Assembly (NCBI RefSeq): GCF_008123965.1
Contig: NZ_VSTH01000051.1
Coordinates: 80,688-144,687, forward strand
Direction of reading: 5' to 3'
Length of the DNA stretch: 64,000 nucleotides
Source of the DNA: Bradyrhizobium hipponense
GTDB taxonomy: Bacteria > Pseudomonadota > Alphaproteobacteria > Rhizobiales > Xanthobacteraceae
The position numbers were made by a program, and so were the translations under genes. The notes under the pieces were generated by a model. The model searched no databases and was not told the DNA's origin. It worked only from the letters and a program-made list of their open reading frames with translations. Shown piece by piece: positions 7,903-16,700 of the stretch (position 1 is its first letter; each line of letters starts with the position of its first letter).

Positions 7903-9175
7903 GGACGGGGAGGTCGTGCCCCTGTTCTATGATCAGCACACGTCACGACTGATGGACCAAAACGGCTGGCGAGCCATCGACTTCACGGGGCACCAGCTAC
8001 TCGAGTCCGCGCCGACAGAGCGCCGCAAGTTCATTGCGGTCGACTACGACCAGCCGGGCAAGAAGGTCCGCGAGGTCACCAAGCTGAAGATCCAGCTCGG
8101 CCTCGGCTGCAACTATTCCTGCGCCTACTGCCTTCAGGCGGCGCAGATCCACAAGGCCGCAGCGTCATCGACGCGCGATGCCAGCGAGTTCCTCTCGAAC
8201 ATCGACAACTGGATCGGCGCTCCCGAGGGCATGGAGAAGGTCGAGCTGTGGGGCGGCGAGCCGCTGCTCTACTGGAAGAAGATCGAGGTTCTCGCGCCCG
8301 CGCTGAAGGAGAAGTTCCCGAACGCCCGCTTCTCGATCATCACCAACGGATCGCTCCTGACCCGTGAGATCGTCGATCAGCTGAAGGCGTGGGACTTCTC
8401 GGTCTCGATCAGCCACGACGGTCCGGGCCAGCACATCCGCGGCGATGACCCGTTCGAGGATCCACACAAGTTCGCCTTCATCCAGTATGCATTCAAGCAG
8501 CTGCATCCACGCTTCTCGTTCAACTCGGTCCTGACGCCGGCAAGCCACGACGTCAGCGCCATCATCGACTGGTTCCAGGACTACTTCCCGGGATGCAATG
8601 TCGCGTTCGAGGGCGTGGTTCACAGTTACGCCGCGGACGCTTCGTCGATCTTCACGATCGAGCAGCTGGAGCAGTTCAGCGACATGCTGTCGCGCCAGCT
8701 CGTCGACGGAAGCGCGTTGCGTTCGCCGGCAATGGCAGACAAGCTCCGCAGGGCGATGACCTCGCTCGTGAACGAGCGCTCGTCTGATACCTTGTTCCAG
8801 AAGTGCGGGATGGACACGCCGGAATACCTGGCCGTCGATCTCAAGGGCAACGTCATGACCTGCCAGAACGTGGGTGCCAACGGCAACCACAAGATCGGGC
8901 ATGTGGACGACTTCGAGAGCATCGCGCTCAACACCTCGCGCCACTGGAGCAAACGCGCCGAATGTCAGAGCTGCCCCGTGCTGCAGCTTTGCCAGGGTGC
9001 CTGCATGTACCAGGGCGGTGACAACTGGACGCACAGCTGCAACGCCGAGTTCTATTACAACCTAGCCTTTCTCCGCGTGGCCCTCTACGGGCTGACCGGT
9101 CGATGGCTGACTGGGTTCTCTGGCGACATCGTCAGGCCGACCCTGAAAAAGGATCGACATGTCCAAGTTCGTTAA
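7877..9175 (+). CDS. Radical SAM/SPASM peptide-modifying enzyme (432 aa)
   Basis: The [4Fe-4S]-SAM motif is C78-x3-C82-x2-C85 (CNYSCAYC), followed by ELWGGEPLLYW, the GGE SAM-contact segment. The C-terminus holds a complete SPASM domain: C310-x13-G-x4-C329, then C363-x2-C366-x5-C372-x3-C376-x10-C387, which binds auxiliary clusters. This architecture belongs to the anaerobic sulfatase-maturase/sactisynthase-type enzymes that modify ribosomal peptides or proteins. The N-terminal 70 residues may be a peptide-recognition arm. The gene overlaps the GNAT-like gene by 26 bases and the first hydroxylase by 17, so all are co-translated. The best local substrates are the two CxCxCxCxC proteins at 5224 and 5470, on which it could form thioether or C-C bonds. 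Substrate is inferred; family is secure. Confidence 0.93.
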   Translation: MIRLDLLDRDGEVVPLFYDQHTSRLMDQNGWRAIDFTGHQLLESAPTERRKFIAVDYDQPGKKVREVTKLKIQLGLGCNYSCAYCLQAAQIHKAAASSTRDASEFLSNIDNWIGAPEGMEKVELWGGEPLLYWKKIEVLAPALKEKFPNARFSIITNGSLLTREIVDQLKAWDFSVSISHDGPGQHIRGDDPFEDPHKFAFIQYAFKQLHPRFSFNSVLTPASHDVSAIIDWFQDYFPGCNVAFEGVVHSYAADASSIFTIEQLEQFSDMLSRQLVDGSALRSPAMADKLRRAMTSLVNERSSDTLFQKCGMDTPEYLAVDLKGNVMTCQNVGANGNHKIGHVDDFESIALNTSRHWSKRAECQSCPVLQLCQGACMYQGGDNWTHSCNAEFYYNLAFLRVALYGLTGRWLTGFSGDIVRPTLKKDRHVQVR

Positions 9176-9896
9176 GCTGGCAGCCCAGCTGGACAAGATC
9201 CCGCACCTGAAGCTGGGGCCAGAGTTCTTCGTGCCCCTGCTCCAGGCCGAGCTGGCTGCGATCGACGCGGCGCTCTTCGTGCCGTATCGATCCAAGAGTC
9301 ACAACACGGCGCACATCGCCAAGTCCTGGCACGGCCTGTCCCTAATCTCTCCGGGCGGAACGGTTCACGGCGACCTCACCGAGGAGCCTTATGCCGGCCG
9401 CACGGACTGCGCATGGACGCCGATCGCAGAGGCCAGCCCCTACATCAAGCACGTCATCAGTGAGCTTGGCGGCGAGGGCCAGCGGGCTCGGTTCATGTGC
9501 ATGCGGGCAGGCGGGAGCCTCACCTGGCACCGGCACGGCACCGAGATTTCGATCGAGCAGGGCAACATCATGGGCCAGCTCAGGCCCAACTGGTACGAGG
9601 TCATCGTCCACGTCCCGGTGCGATCGAACCCGGAATACAGCTACGAGGTCATCGCCGCTCACGAGTACGAGCTGGGCGACTTCTTCGCTGCCGGCATGAA
9701 GATCCACTCGCAGAACTATCCGGAGGGAGAGGCGTGGGCCTTCAACGGCACCCACTACCACAACGTCTTCAACCGCTCGGCCACACAGGATCGCTACTCG
9801 ATCATGCTGACAGCGGACATCCGGATGAAGAAGACCTTCGACATCGTGTCGAAAGCCATTGAGGCCTATGACGGGCCGCTGATCGAGAGGTCCTGA
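9159..9896 (+). CDS. AspH-like 2-oxoglutarate/Fe(II) hydroxylase, copy 1 (245 aa)
   Basis: The central region follows the aspartyl/asparaginyl beta-hydroxylase pattern: LTWHRHG with H124 and H126, a strand IVHVPVRSNP, then GEAWAFN and HYHNVFNRS (H201, N205) followed by R212 in DRYSIML. These match the metal-ligand and 2-oxoglutarate-binding stretches, though the first ligand motif is HxH rather than the usual HxD. The enzyme class hydroxylates Asp or Asn side chains, and the candidate peptides carry exactly one Asp and one or two Asn between cysteines. It overlaps the radical SAM gene by 17 bases and the next copy by one. Bacterial AspH-like proteins can also act on other substrates, so the target is inference. 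Confidence 0.65.
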   Translation: MSKFVKLAAQLDKIPHLKLGPEFFVPLLQAELAAIDAALFVPYRSKSHNTAHIAKSWHGLSLISPGGTVHGDLTEEPYAGRTDCAWTPIAEASPYIKHVISELGGEGQRARFMCMRAGGSLTWHRHGTEISIEQGNIMGQLRPNWYEVIVHVPVRSNPEYSYEVIAAHEYELGDFFAAGMKIHSQNYPEGEAWAFNGTHYHNVFNRSATQDRYSIMLTADIRMKKTFDIVSKAIEAYDGPLIERS

Positions 9897-10645
9897 TGTC
9901 AAAGTTCGTAGAGCTGGCCAGGAAACTGGACAGCATCCCGCATCTCGACCTCGGCCGAAGCTTTGAGGTGGAGAGGCTTCAAGCGGAGCTGGACTCAATC
10001 GACTCAGCATTGTTCGTGCCGTACCGCACGGTGAGCAGATACAAGCAGCTCATCGCGAACAACTGGCAAGGCCTGTCGATGGTGGCGCCACACGGCTCCA
10101 TCCATGACGATCTGACGGAGGAGTTCAACGGGCCTCCGCTCGACGCTACCTGGACGTCGGTTGCCGAGCAGTGCCCTTACATGAAGCAGGTGATCACCGA
10201 GCTTGGCGGCGAGGGCCAGCGCGTGCGCTTGATGCGAGTGATGCCCGAAGGTCGCCTGACATGGCACCGTCACGGCAACGAGACTTCGGTCGAGAACGGC
10301 AAGATCCTCGGCGGCCTTCGTCCCAACTGGCACGAGCTGATCGTCCACGTCCCTGTCAGGACGAACCCGGAGTTCAGTTACGAAGTCATCGAAGTTCCTT
10401 CATATCAATTGATCGACTTCATGACCGAGCCGCTGGCGATCCACCGCAAGAACTACCCGGCCGGCGAGGCCTGGGGTTTCAACTCGGTCCACGTCCACAA
10501 CGTGTTCAACCGCTCCAAGACCGAACCGCGATACGCTCTGATGCTGAGCCTCGACATCAGGATGAAGAAGACCTTCGACATCGTCTCCAAGGCGGTCGAG
10601 CGCTACATCGCGAACGGCGAGGGGCCTTTAATGCCAGGGCTCTGA
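9896..10645 (+). CDS. AspH-like hydroxylase, tandem paralogue copy 2 (249 aa)
   Basis: It is collinear with copy 1 along its whole length: both start MSKFV.LA.KLD.IPHL.LG and share WHRHG with H124/H126, RPNW.E.IVHVPVR, NYP.GEAW.FN, HNVFNRS and the C-terminal RMKKTFDIVSKA. The best-kept blocks are the presumed catalytic ones; the segment after the first 60 residues and the region around 160-175 diverge, as expected for changed substrate choice. The TGATG overlap with copy 1 gives coupled translation. Two hydroxylase copies beside two peptide copies raise the possibility of pairing, or of one enzyme for Asp and one for Asn. Confidence 0.65.
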   Translation: MSKFVELARKLDSIPHLDLGRSFEVERLQAELDSIDSALFVPYRTVSRYKQLIANNWQGLSMVAPHGSIHDDLTEEFNGPPLDATWTSVAEQCPYMKQVITELGGEGQRVRLMRVMPEGRLTWHRHGNETSVENGKILGGLRPNWHELIVHVPVRTNPEFSYEVIEVPSYQLIDFMTEPLAIHRKNYPAGEAWGFNSVHVHNVFNRSKTEPRYALMLSLDIRMKKTFDIVSKAVERYIANGEGPLMPGL

Positions 10646-10646
10646 A

Positions 10647-11069
10647 ATGCAAACCATTCTGTCTTCGAAGCCCCCTGTCGTTCTCGAAGACGACTTCAAT
10701 GTTGCCACCAACGAAGACTGGGTTCGTGAGTGGCAGCTCAAGAATGATGACGAAATCGTCCCGCTCGACACGTCCTGGAAACTGTACTCGCAGCTCCAGA
10801 GACAGAACACGGGCGACATCGCCGTCATGCTCTCAACCGACAACGGTCGACTCGTCGTCACCGATCGGCAAGCCGGCAAATTCGGCCTCAGGCTGAAGCA
10901 GGCTGACGCCAATCAGTGTCCGCCCGGGACGTACCTGTATGACATCGTCCTCGTTGCTGGCGATGGCATCTACCGCTTGGTCACAGGGACGATCATCGTC
11001 CAGCAGGGGATCACCAACGTCCCCGGCCAGGAGACGTGGAAGCATGTTCCGCTGATCCTCAGACCATAA
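10647..11069 (+). CDS. Phage-associated beta-rich protein closing the insert (140 aa)
   Basis: It starts one base after the second hydroxylase and ends 26 bases before a strong terminator, so it is the last gene of the transcription unit. The sequence has alternating strands (GDIAVMLSTDN, GRLVVTDRQ, GTYLYDIVLVAGDGIYRLVTGTIIVQQGIT) typical of an Ig-like or baseplate-associated domain found in small phage proteins. There is no Cys tail, signal or catalytic motif. It could be a structural partner that carries the modified peptides on the virion, or an ordinary tail protein displaced by the insert. Not assigned. Confidence 0.6.
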   Translation: MQTILSSKPPVVLEDDFNVATNEDWVREWQLKNDDEIVPLDTSWKLYSQLQRQNTGDIAVMLSTDNGRLVVTDRQAGKFGLRLKQADANQCPPGTYLYDIVLVAGDGIYRLVTGTIIVQQGITNVPGQETWKHVPLILRP

Positions 11070-11095
11070 CCATCGACAACAAATCCAACCCTCCA

Positions 11096-11120
11096 GCCGC
11101 CCCTCCCGGGCGGCGTTTTT
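11096..11120 (+). terminator. Intrinsic terminator before the sheath gene
   Basis: GCCGCCC (11096-11102) and GGGCGGC (11108-11114) form a perfect stem with a 5-base loop, then GTTTTTG. The sheath GTG lies about 16 bases beyond the T-run. The arms are the same as those at 1032-1052, and the following TTTGGGA...GTG is similar too. Confidence 0.8.
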
Positions 11121-11135
11121 GTTTGGGAGAACCAA

Positions 11136-12572
11136 GTGACTGTTCAATACCTCCACGGCATCGAGACGATCGAACTCGATAGCCCCTCCGGCCCGGTCGA
11201 GACCGTCAAGTCGAACGTGATCGGCTTGGTCGGCACGGCGCCGAACGCCGACCCGGATCTCTTCCCGCTCAACACTCCGGTCGCTGTGTTCGCCGACGCC
11301 CTCAAGGCCGGCTCGCTGAAGACGGACGGCACGCTGCTCGACGCCGTGGACGCCATCTACAGCCAGAAGTCGGCTGTGGTGGTCGTGGTCCGCGTCGCAG
11401 AGGGCACGTCCACGGAAGAGACCTGGTCCAACGCTGTCGGTTCGCCGACCGGCAAGACCGGCGTCTGGTCGCTGCTCAAGGCGCGTCCGATGCTTCAGGT
11501 CATTCCGAAGCTGCTCGTCGCTCCCGGCCTCACCTCCGGTCGCCCGACCAACGGTCTGCGCAACCTGGTGATCGGTGACACGGGCGCGAACTACGTCCAG
11601 GGCACGACCGGCATCACCATCGCGCCGCCCCCGGCCGGCGGACGCCAGGCCACGGCCCGCGCGCAGGTGGTCGGCGGCAAGCTGACCGGCGCGATCATCA
11701 CCGACCCCGGCTACGGCTACGACAGCATTCCCGCCGTCACCGTCACGGGCGCCGGCACGGGCGCCACGGTCACCGCAACCCTCGGCCACGTCGCCAACCC
11801 GGTTGGCGTGTCCTTCGCCTCGATCGTCGACCGCCTCCGCGCGGTGGCGTTCCTCGACGGCCCCGGCACCTCGTACGAAGACGCGGTCGAGTACCGCGGC
11901 GACTACGGCAGCCAGCGCATCTCGATCGTCGATCCGGGTGTCCTGAGCTGGGATACCGAGAACTCCATCTACGTGCAGAAGCCGGCGTCCGCCTACGCGG
12001 CCGGCATCCAGGCGCGGATCGATGAGGAGAAGGGCTTCTGGTACTCGTTCTCGAACGAGGTGATCCAGAATATCGGCGGCCCCGCCCGTCCGGTCGACTT
12101 CATGCCGAACGACCGCGACTGCGAAGCCAACATGCTCAACAGCCAGCAGATCACGACCATCATCCACGATGATGGCTTCCGGTTCTGGGGTGTTCGTGGC
12201 ACCGGCACCGACCCGCTCTGGGCGCATCTGTCGGTCCGCCGCACCGCGGACATGATCTACGAGTCGCTGGAGCGTGCCGAGCGCTCCCGCATGGACAAGC
12301 CGTTCAGCCTTCAGCTGCTCTCCGGCATCCAGGGCGATGTCAACAAGTACCTCCGCCTGCTGAAGGCGCGCGGTGCTCTGATCGGCGGCCGGTCGTGGAT
12401 CGATCCCCACGTCAACACCCCGGCGACCTTCGCCGCTGGTGAGCTGACGGTGGACTTCGACCTCGAACCCCCGGCGCTCCTGGAGCACCTGCAGTTCCGC
12501 GCGCAGCGTCGCCCGGACTACTACAGCGACTTCATCGAAGAGTTCACCCGCACCATCGCCAACAACGGCTAA
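11136..12572 (+). CDS. FI: Contractile tail sheath protein (478 aa)
   Basis: The sequence matches P2-type sheath (gpFI) in its N-terminal opening (HGIETIELD, VIGLVGTAPNAD), the VVVVRVAEG strand and the C-terminal domain (KGFWYSFSNEVIQNIGGP, FWGVRGTG, ERSRMDKPFSLQ, ALIGGRSW). An insertion of about 75 residues near 150-225 contains DPGYGYDSIPAVTVTGAGTG, a short beta repeat often seen in virion proteins and probably exposed on the sheath surface. The start is GTG after GGGAGA. It defines the phage as a myovirus. The protein forms the contractile outer tube around the FII tail tube encoded next. Confidence 0.95.
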   Translation: MTVQYLHGIETIELDSPSGPVETVKSNVIGLVGTAPNADPDLFPLNTPVAVFADALKAGSLKTDGTLLDAVDAIYSQKSAVVVVVRVAEGTSTEETWSNAVGSPTGKTGVWSLLKARPMLQVIPKLLVAPGLTSGRPTNGLRNLVIGDTGANYVQGTTGITIAPPPAGGRQATARAQVVGGKLTGAIITDPGYGYDSIPAVTVTGAGTGATVTATLGHVANPVGVSFASIVDRLRAVAFLDGPGTSYEDAVEYRGDYGSQRISIVDPGVLSWDTENSIYVQKPASAYAAGIQARIDEEKGFWYSFSNEVIQNIGGPARPVDFMPNDRDCEANMLNSQQITTIIHDDGFRFWGVRGTGTDPLWAHLSVRRTADMIYESLERAERSRMDKPFSLQLLSGIQGDVNKYLRLLKARGALIGGRSWIDPHVNTPATFAAGELTVDFDLEPPALLEHLQFRAQRRPDYYSDFIEEFTRTIANNG

Positions 12573-12626
12573 GGCGCGGCTCTTCGAGCCAACCACACCC
12601 ACCAACATCGCTAGTCGCGAGCCGCT

Positions 12627-12642
12627 CGGTCCTACGGGGCCG
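12627..12642 (+). terminator. Weak hairpin between sheath and tube genes
   Basis: CGGTCC (12627-12632), loop TACG, GGGCCG (12637-12642), with one G-U pair. The following T content is poor, so it may be a partial terminator or an RNA-processing hairpin. It ends about 30 bases before the tube gene start. Confidence 0.4.
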
Positions 12643-12671
12643 GGCGCGCTTTCGTCTGGCTGGAGACATCA

Positions 12672-13196
12672 ATGGCAAATCTTCGCGACTCCAACATTTT
12701 CCAGGACTTCACGGTCTGGATCAACGACAACGGCAAGATCGGCGAAGCGCCGAACTTCCAGCCGCCCGAGATCAACATCCAAACGGAAGAGTTCCGCGGC
12801 GGCGGTATGGACGGCACCGTCGAAATCCCGATGGGCATCGAGAAGATCGAGTTCGACTTCGAGCTGCACACCTGGGACGAGGAGGTCTGGGCCAACCTCG
12901 GCTACGGCGTCGGCTCGCTCGACGTTCCGATCACCTTCCGCGGCTATCTGCTCACGGCGGGCGGCGCTGAGAAGGGCGTGATCATCGAGACGCACTCGCT
13001 GATCAAGTCGATCAAGCCCGGCAAGGTCGAACCTGGCAAGAAGGCCAGCATGACCATCAACCTCTGCGCCAACTACTACCGGCACGAGATCAACGGCGTC
13101 ACCGTCACCGAAATCGATGTGTTCAACAAGATCAACATCATCGGCGGCACCGACAAGACGTCGAACGCGCGACGGATTCTCGGCTTCACCTACTAA
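12672..13196 (+). CDS. FII: Major tail tube protein (174 aa)
   Basis: Length and motifs fit the P2 gpFII family: LRDSNIFQDFTVWIN, ETEEFRGGGMDGTVEIPMG-like N-terminal segment, DFELHTWDEEVW, and the central ITFRGYL. The protein forms hexameric rings of the inner tail tube through which DNA passes. It directly follows the sheath gene, as in P2, and has GGAGA upstream of the ATG. A strong terminator follows at 13222. No unusual feature. Confidence 0.95.
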   Translation: MANLRDSNIFQDFTVWINDNGKIGEAPNFQPPEINIQTEEFRGGGMDGTVEIPMGIEKIEFDFELHTWDEEVWANLGYGVGSLDVPITFRGYLLTAGGAEKGVIIETHSLIKSIKPGKVEPGKKASMTINLCANYYRHEINGVTVTEIDVFNKINIIGGTDKTSNARRILGFTY

Positions 13197-13221
13197 GCCG
13201 TAGCGACCGTCCGACCAACTG

Positions 13222-13250
13222 GGCCCTGCCAATCCTGGCGGGGCCTTTTT
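13222..13250 (+). terminator. Strong intrinsic terminator after the tube gene
   Basis: A ten-pair stem, GGCCCTGCCA (13222-13231) with TGGCGGGGCC (13236-13245), has a four-base loop and is followed by TTTTTCTTTT. It sits about 32 bases before the gpE start codon. Confidence 0.88.
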
Positions 13251-13281
13251 CTTTTCTACCCAAGCAAGGTGTGCAAACCAA

Positions 13282-13557
13282 ATGACCGAGAAAGTTTTCG
13301 AACTGAAATACCCCTTTGAGTATCGCGGTGCGCGGTACGAGAAGATGACCGCCCGCCGCCCGAAGGTGCGTGACCTCCGCAACTTCATCAAGAACGTCGA
13401 GAAGGACTCCGTCAACGCGATGGAGAAGGTGCTGGCTGATCTCATGGAGGTCGACACCCTGATCATCTCCGAGATCGACGTCGAGGACTTCGGCCCCATG
13501 AAGGCGTGGTTCGAAGGTTTTTTGAAGAGCATGCTGGGCGAGTCGGAAGATTCCTAA
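13282..13557 (+). CDS. E: Tail assembly chaperone gpE (91 aa)
   Basis: This small protein lies between tube and tape measure and matches the P2 gpE family (phage tail assembly protein E): FELKYPFEYRG, KMTARRPKVRDLRNF and an acidic C-terminus. In P2-like phages gpE and its frameshifted extension coat the tape measure during tail assembly and are absent from virions. Near its end it carries a T_TTT_TTG heptamer at 13518-13524, in the correct phase for a -1 slip, so ribosomes make either this 91-residue form or the longer E+E' product. Confidence 0.9.
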   Translation: MTEKVFELKYPFEYRGARYEKMTARRPKVRDLRNFIKNVEKDSVNAMEKVLADLMEVDTLIISEIDVEDFGPMKAWFEGFLKSMLGESEDS

Positions 13558-13718
13558 TCGACTCCTTCCCGATCTTCGAGCGTTTCAAATGGACGCTCGA
13601 AGACGTGGAGTCGCTGGACTTCTATGACTTCTGTCTGATCGCAGACGGCGTCCAGGAACTCAATCGGCGAGATGCCGAAGAAATCGTGAAGATACGTCAG
13701 GCCCAGGGCAGCAAGTAG
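13282..13718 (+). CDS. E': E+E' product made by -1 ribosomal frameshift (145 aa)
   Basis: Frame 0 is read to TTG at 13522-13524 (81 codons). A one-base backward slip then continues at 13524 in the overlapping frame with EEHAGRVGRF...FERFKWTLEDVESLDFYDFCLIADGVQELN to the TAG at 13716. The overlapping frame has no ribosome site of its own; its only upstream start option is a GTG at 13506. Gene order, heptamer identity and length all match the P2 E/E' arrangement. The C-terminal extension is the part expected to contact tail-tube or tape-measure protein. The stop codon lies inside the next terminator stem. Confidence 0.85.
13518..13524 (+). promoter_or_regulatory. Slippery heptamer T_TTT_TTG for programmed -1 frameshift
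   Basis: The codon phase of gpE is GGT TTT TTG, giving X_XXY_YYZ with X=Y=T. This is the heptamer type described for P2 E/E'. Downstream GC-rich sequence may form a stimulatory structure, which I did not fold. Confidence 0.85.
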
Positions 13719-13730
13719 CCCTGGGTTTTC
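13702..13730 (+). terminator. Terminator overlapping the E' stop codon
   Basis: CCCAGGGC (13702-13709) pairs with GCCCTGGG (13718-13725), followed by TTTTCCTTTTTG. The E' stop TAG lies in the loop and at the base of the 3' arm, so translation of E' would disrupt the hairpin and may modulate termination. Confidence 0.75.
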
Positions 13731-13751
13731 CTTTTTGTTTCGAGGAAGCGA

Positions 13752-16700
13752 ATGTCCAACAACAATCTCGACATCAGGGCAAGGCTTACCGCCGAGGACC
13801 ACGCGTCCGCGACGGTCGTCAAGCTCCTGGCGAAGATCAAGAGCCTCGAAGCTCAGATGGCGAAGCTCGGCAAGGCCGGCAACGCCATCACCGACATCCC
13901 TATGGAGGGCTACGTCAAGAAGATCAACGCCGCGGGCAAGGCGCTGAACGGACTGACGCAGAAGCACCTCAACTGGGCAAAGGCAAACGGTGCATCGGGC
14001 GACAAGGCCCAGTGGCACTGGACCAAGCTCACCAACGATATTCAGAAGGCGAAGGACGACCACGAGAAGTACGTCAACTCGCGCGTCCGCGGCCACAAGA
14101 AGCTCGCGAAGGCGGCTCAGGAGGAGCTGTACCAGCACTACAAGAACGCCCAGGCGTTCAAGTACATCTACAACAAGACCAACGATGAGCGCCTCGACCT
14201 TCAGCGCCGGTTCCACAAGGAGCTTGGCGAGCTTGAAGGATCCCATCTGCGGAACATCGAAAACTCCCACCGCGCTCACTTCCGCAACCTCGCTGCGATG
14301 CGACGGAGCGCGATGAACAGCATGCGGTCGATGTCCAACATCGGCAGCAGAGCGATCCCATACGCTGCGGCAGGCGCTGCGGCTTCCGGCTATGCCGGCG
14401 TGTCGGCTCTCCGCACCCGCATGCGGATCAACGACGCCGAAACCAACATGCAGATCTTCGGTGGCCTCGACCCTGAGGCCGTCAAGAAGATGCGCAAGGA
14501 ATGGGGCAACGCGGACGCCATCAAGTTCGGCCTGTCGCCGGACGCGATGATGAACTCGTACACCGAGGTCATCAAGGCCGGTATTCCTGAGGCAATCGCG
14601 AAGGCGGTCACCGAGTCGATCGTCAAGTCGTCGATCGGCCTGGAAATGGACTCGCTCCAGACGACCAAGCTGGCCGGTTCGGCCGCGACGCTGCTCGGCG
14701 ACATGAAGAACCTCGATCCGAAGAAGATCGACTCGATCATGGGCGCCATCGCAATCGCAGCCCGCGACTCGAGGGCTGACGCCAACGAAATCGTCGCCGC
14801 CAACAAGCGCGGCAGCTCGGTTATGGCCATGGGCATGTCCATGGAAGATCTGTCGGCGTTCACGGCCGGCGGCATCTCCGCTGGTATCCAGCAGGGCAAG
14901 GCCGGTACCATGATGGACCACATCGTGTCCGAGTTGCTCGGCGCCAGGTTCAAGAATGGGAAGCGCGGCCAGGATCTCGGCAAGGCCGCGAACCTGTTGG
15001 GCATGGGTGGAAAGCAGGGCTTCTCTGCCCGTATGGCTTCAAACCCGACCGAAACCTTGATGAAAATCTTGGATAAGGTCGGCACCATGAAGCCGATGCA
15101 GCAGGAGCAGATTGCTCAGCTGATCGGCCAGGACCAGTGGAGCGGCGAGTTCCTGCAGATGGTGCAGGCTCGCGAGAAGATCCGCGAGATCCTCGACAAC
15201 ATCAAGAACCCGAAGAACGCAAACTTCAACGACGATGCTGCCGCGAAGAAGATCAACAGTCTGACCGGGCGCTGGAAGTCGATGGTGACCGCTTTCACCC
15301 TGCTGTGGGAAGCGGTTGGCGCCGGTTTGGAGAAGATGTTCGGCCAGTTCGCCAGCTTCTTCATCGACTACGCCGGCAAGGCCGACACCTCGAAGATCAC
15401 AGAGACGGTCGAAGCGTTCACTGACGGTATCATCCAGGGGCTCGGATACGAGAGCTGGACGGCAATGCTCAGGGACGTCTTCGGCGATCCGGCCAATATC
15501 CGCAGCTACGGCAAGGAGTTCGGCGGATTCGCCAAGGGCTTCATGGCCGGCATGAAGGAGATCTACGACGGCGTCAAGTTCGTCATCACCGGTCTGATCA
15601 ATGCCTTCGGGCTTGACTCGAAGGACCCGGAAGCGATGGGCAAGTTCACCGCTCGCATCATCGAGTTCGCGGCTGCCATCAAGACGATCGGCTCGGTCGC
15701 TGATGTCCTCGCCAGCATCGTGACTTTCCTGGAAGGGCTCGCTGCGGTCGTCGCATTGATTGTCGCGCCCGAGGTTGCCGTGCCCATCCTGGGCGTGGGT
15801 ATCGGCGCGTATCTGGGCAAGAAGCTGCACGACTATTGGTACGGACCAGACAGCAAGGCTCCGCCGCCTGTGGGAGAGCCGAAGCGCAAGCCGGGAACGA
15901 GCCAGCAGGAGTGGCAAAAGCAGATCGACGACTACACGCGCGATCGGCTGAAGCACAACAGCAGCTACACCGGGCCGACCGACTTCTCGAGTCGCGGTCG
16001 CAATCGTGACCTCGCGCAGAGCCTCGACAAGTTCACCGGAAGGGTTGAGCTTGCGGCGTTTCGCGGTGGAACGGGCGGCATCCAGAACGCCTTCTACGGC
16101 GGCAGCAGCGGCGGCGGCGGCCTGTCAAGGGCATCGGCCGGTGGCGGCCTCGGCGGTGGCGGCATTGGTGGCGTTCCGGCCTTGCTCAAGAGCACGCCTG
16201 GCGGCGCTCTGCCGAGCATGGGTGGCGGCATTATCCGGCGAGACAACATCCCGAACTTCAGTGGATCGGGTGGCAGTGTCGCATCGGCTGGAGAGCTGAA
16301 CCGCTCTGGCTTCGACCGGGTGTTCGGCGGCACGCCGCTTGCCGGCAAGTACGACCAGATCGTTGCCGCGGCGAAGGCCAACGGCATCTCTCCGGCGCTG
16401 CTTGCAGGCGTGATGGCGCAGGAATCCGGCAGGGGCAAGTTCCTGTCCGGCAATAACCCTGGCGGCGTCATGGATCCGGCTACCGGCTGGTCCAGGAAGA
16501 TGCAGTTCGCCGATCTGGATGCTGGCATCAGCAAGACCGCTCAGACGGTCGCCAAGAACTACGCCCGCGCAGGCGGGGACATGAGCAAGCTCGCGGGCAT
16601 CTACGCACCGCTGGGCGCGGCAAATGACCCCAATGGCCTGAACAAGAACTGGCTCCCAGGGGTGAATAGCTTCATGGGCCAGATGGGCGGTGGAAATGGT

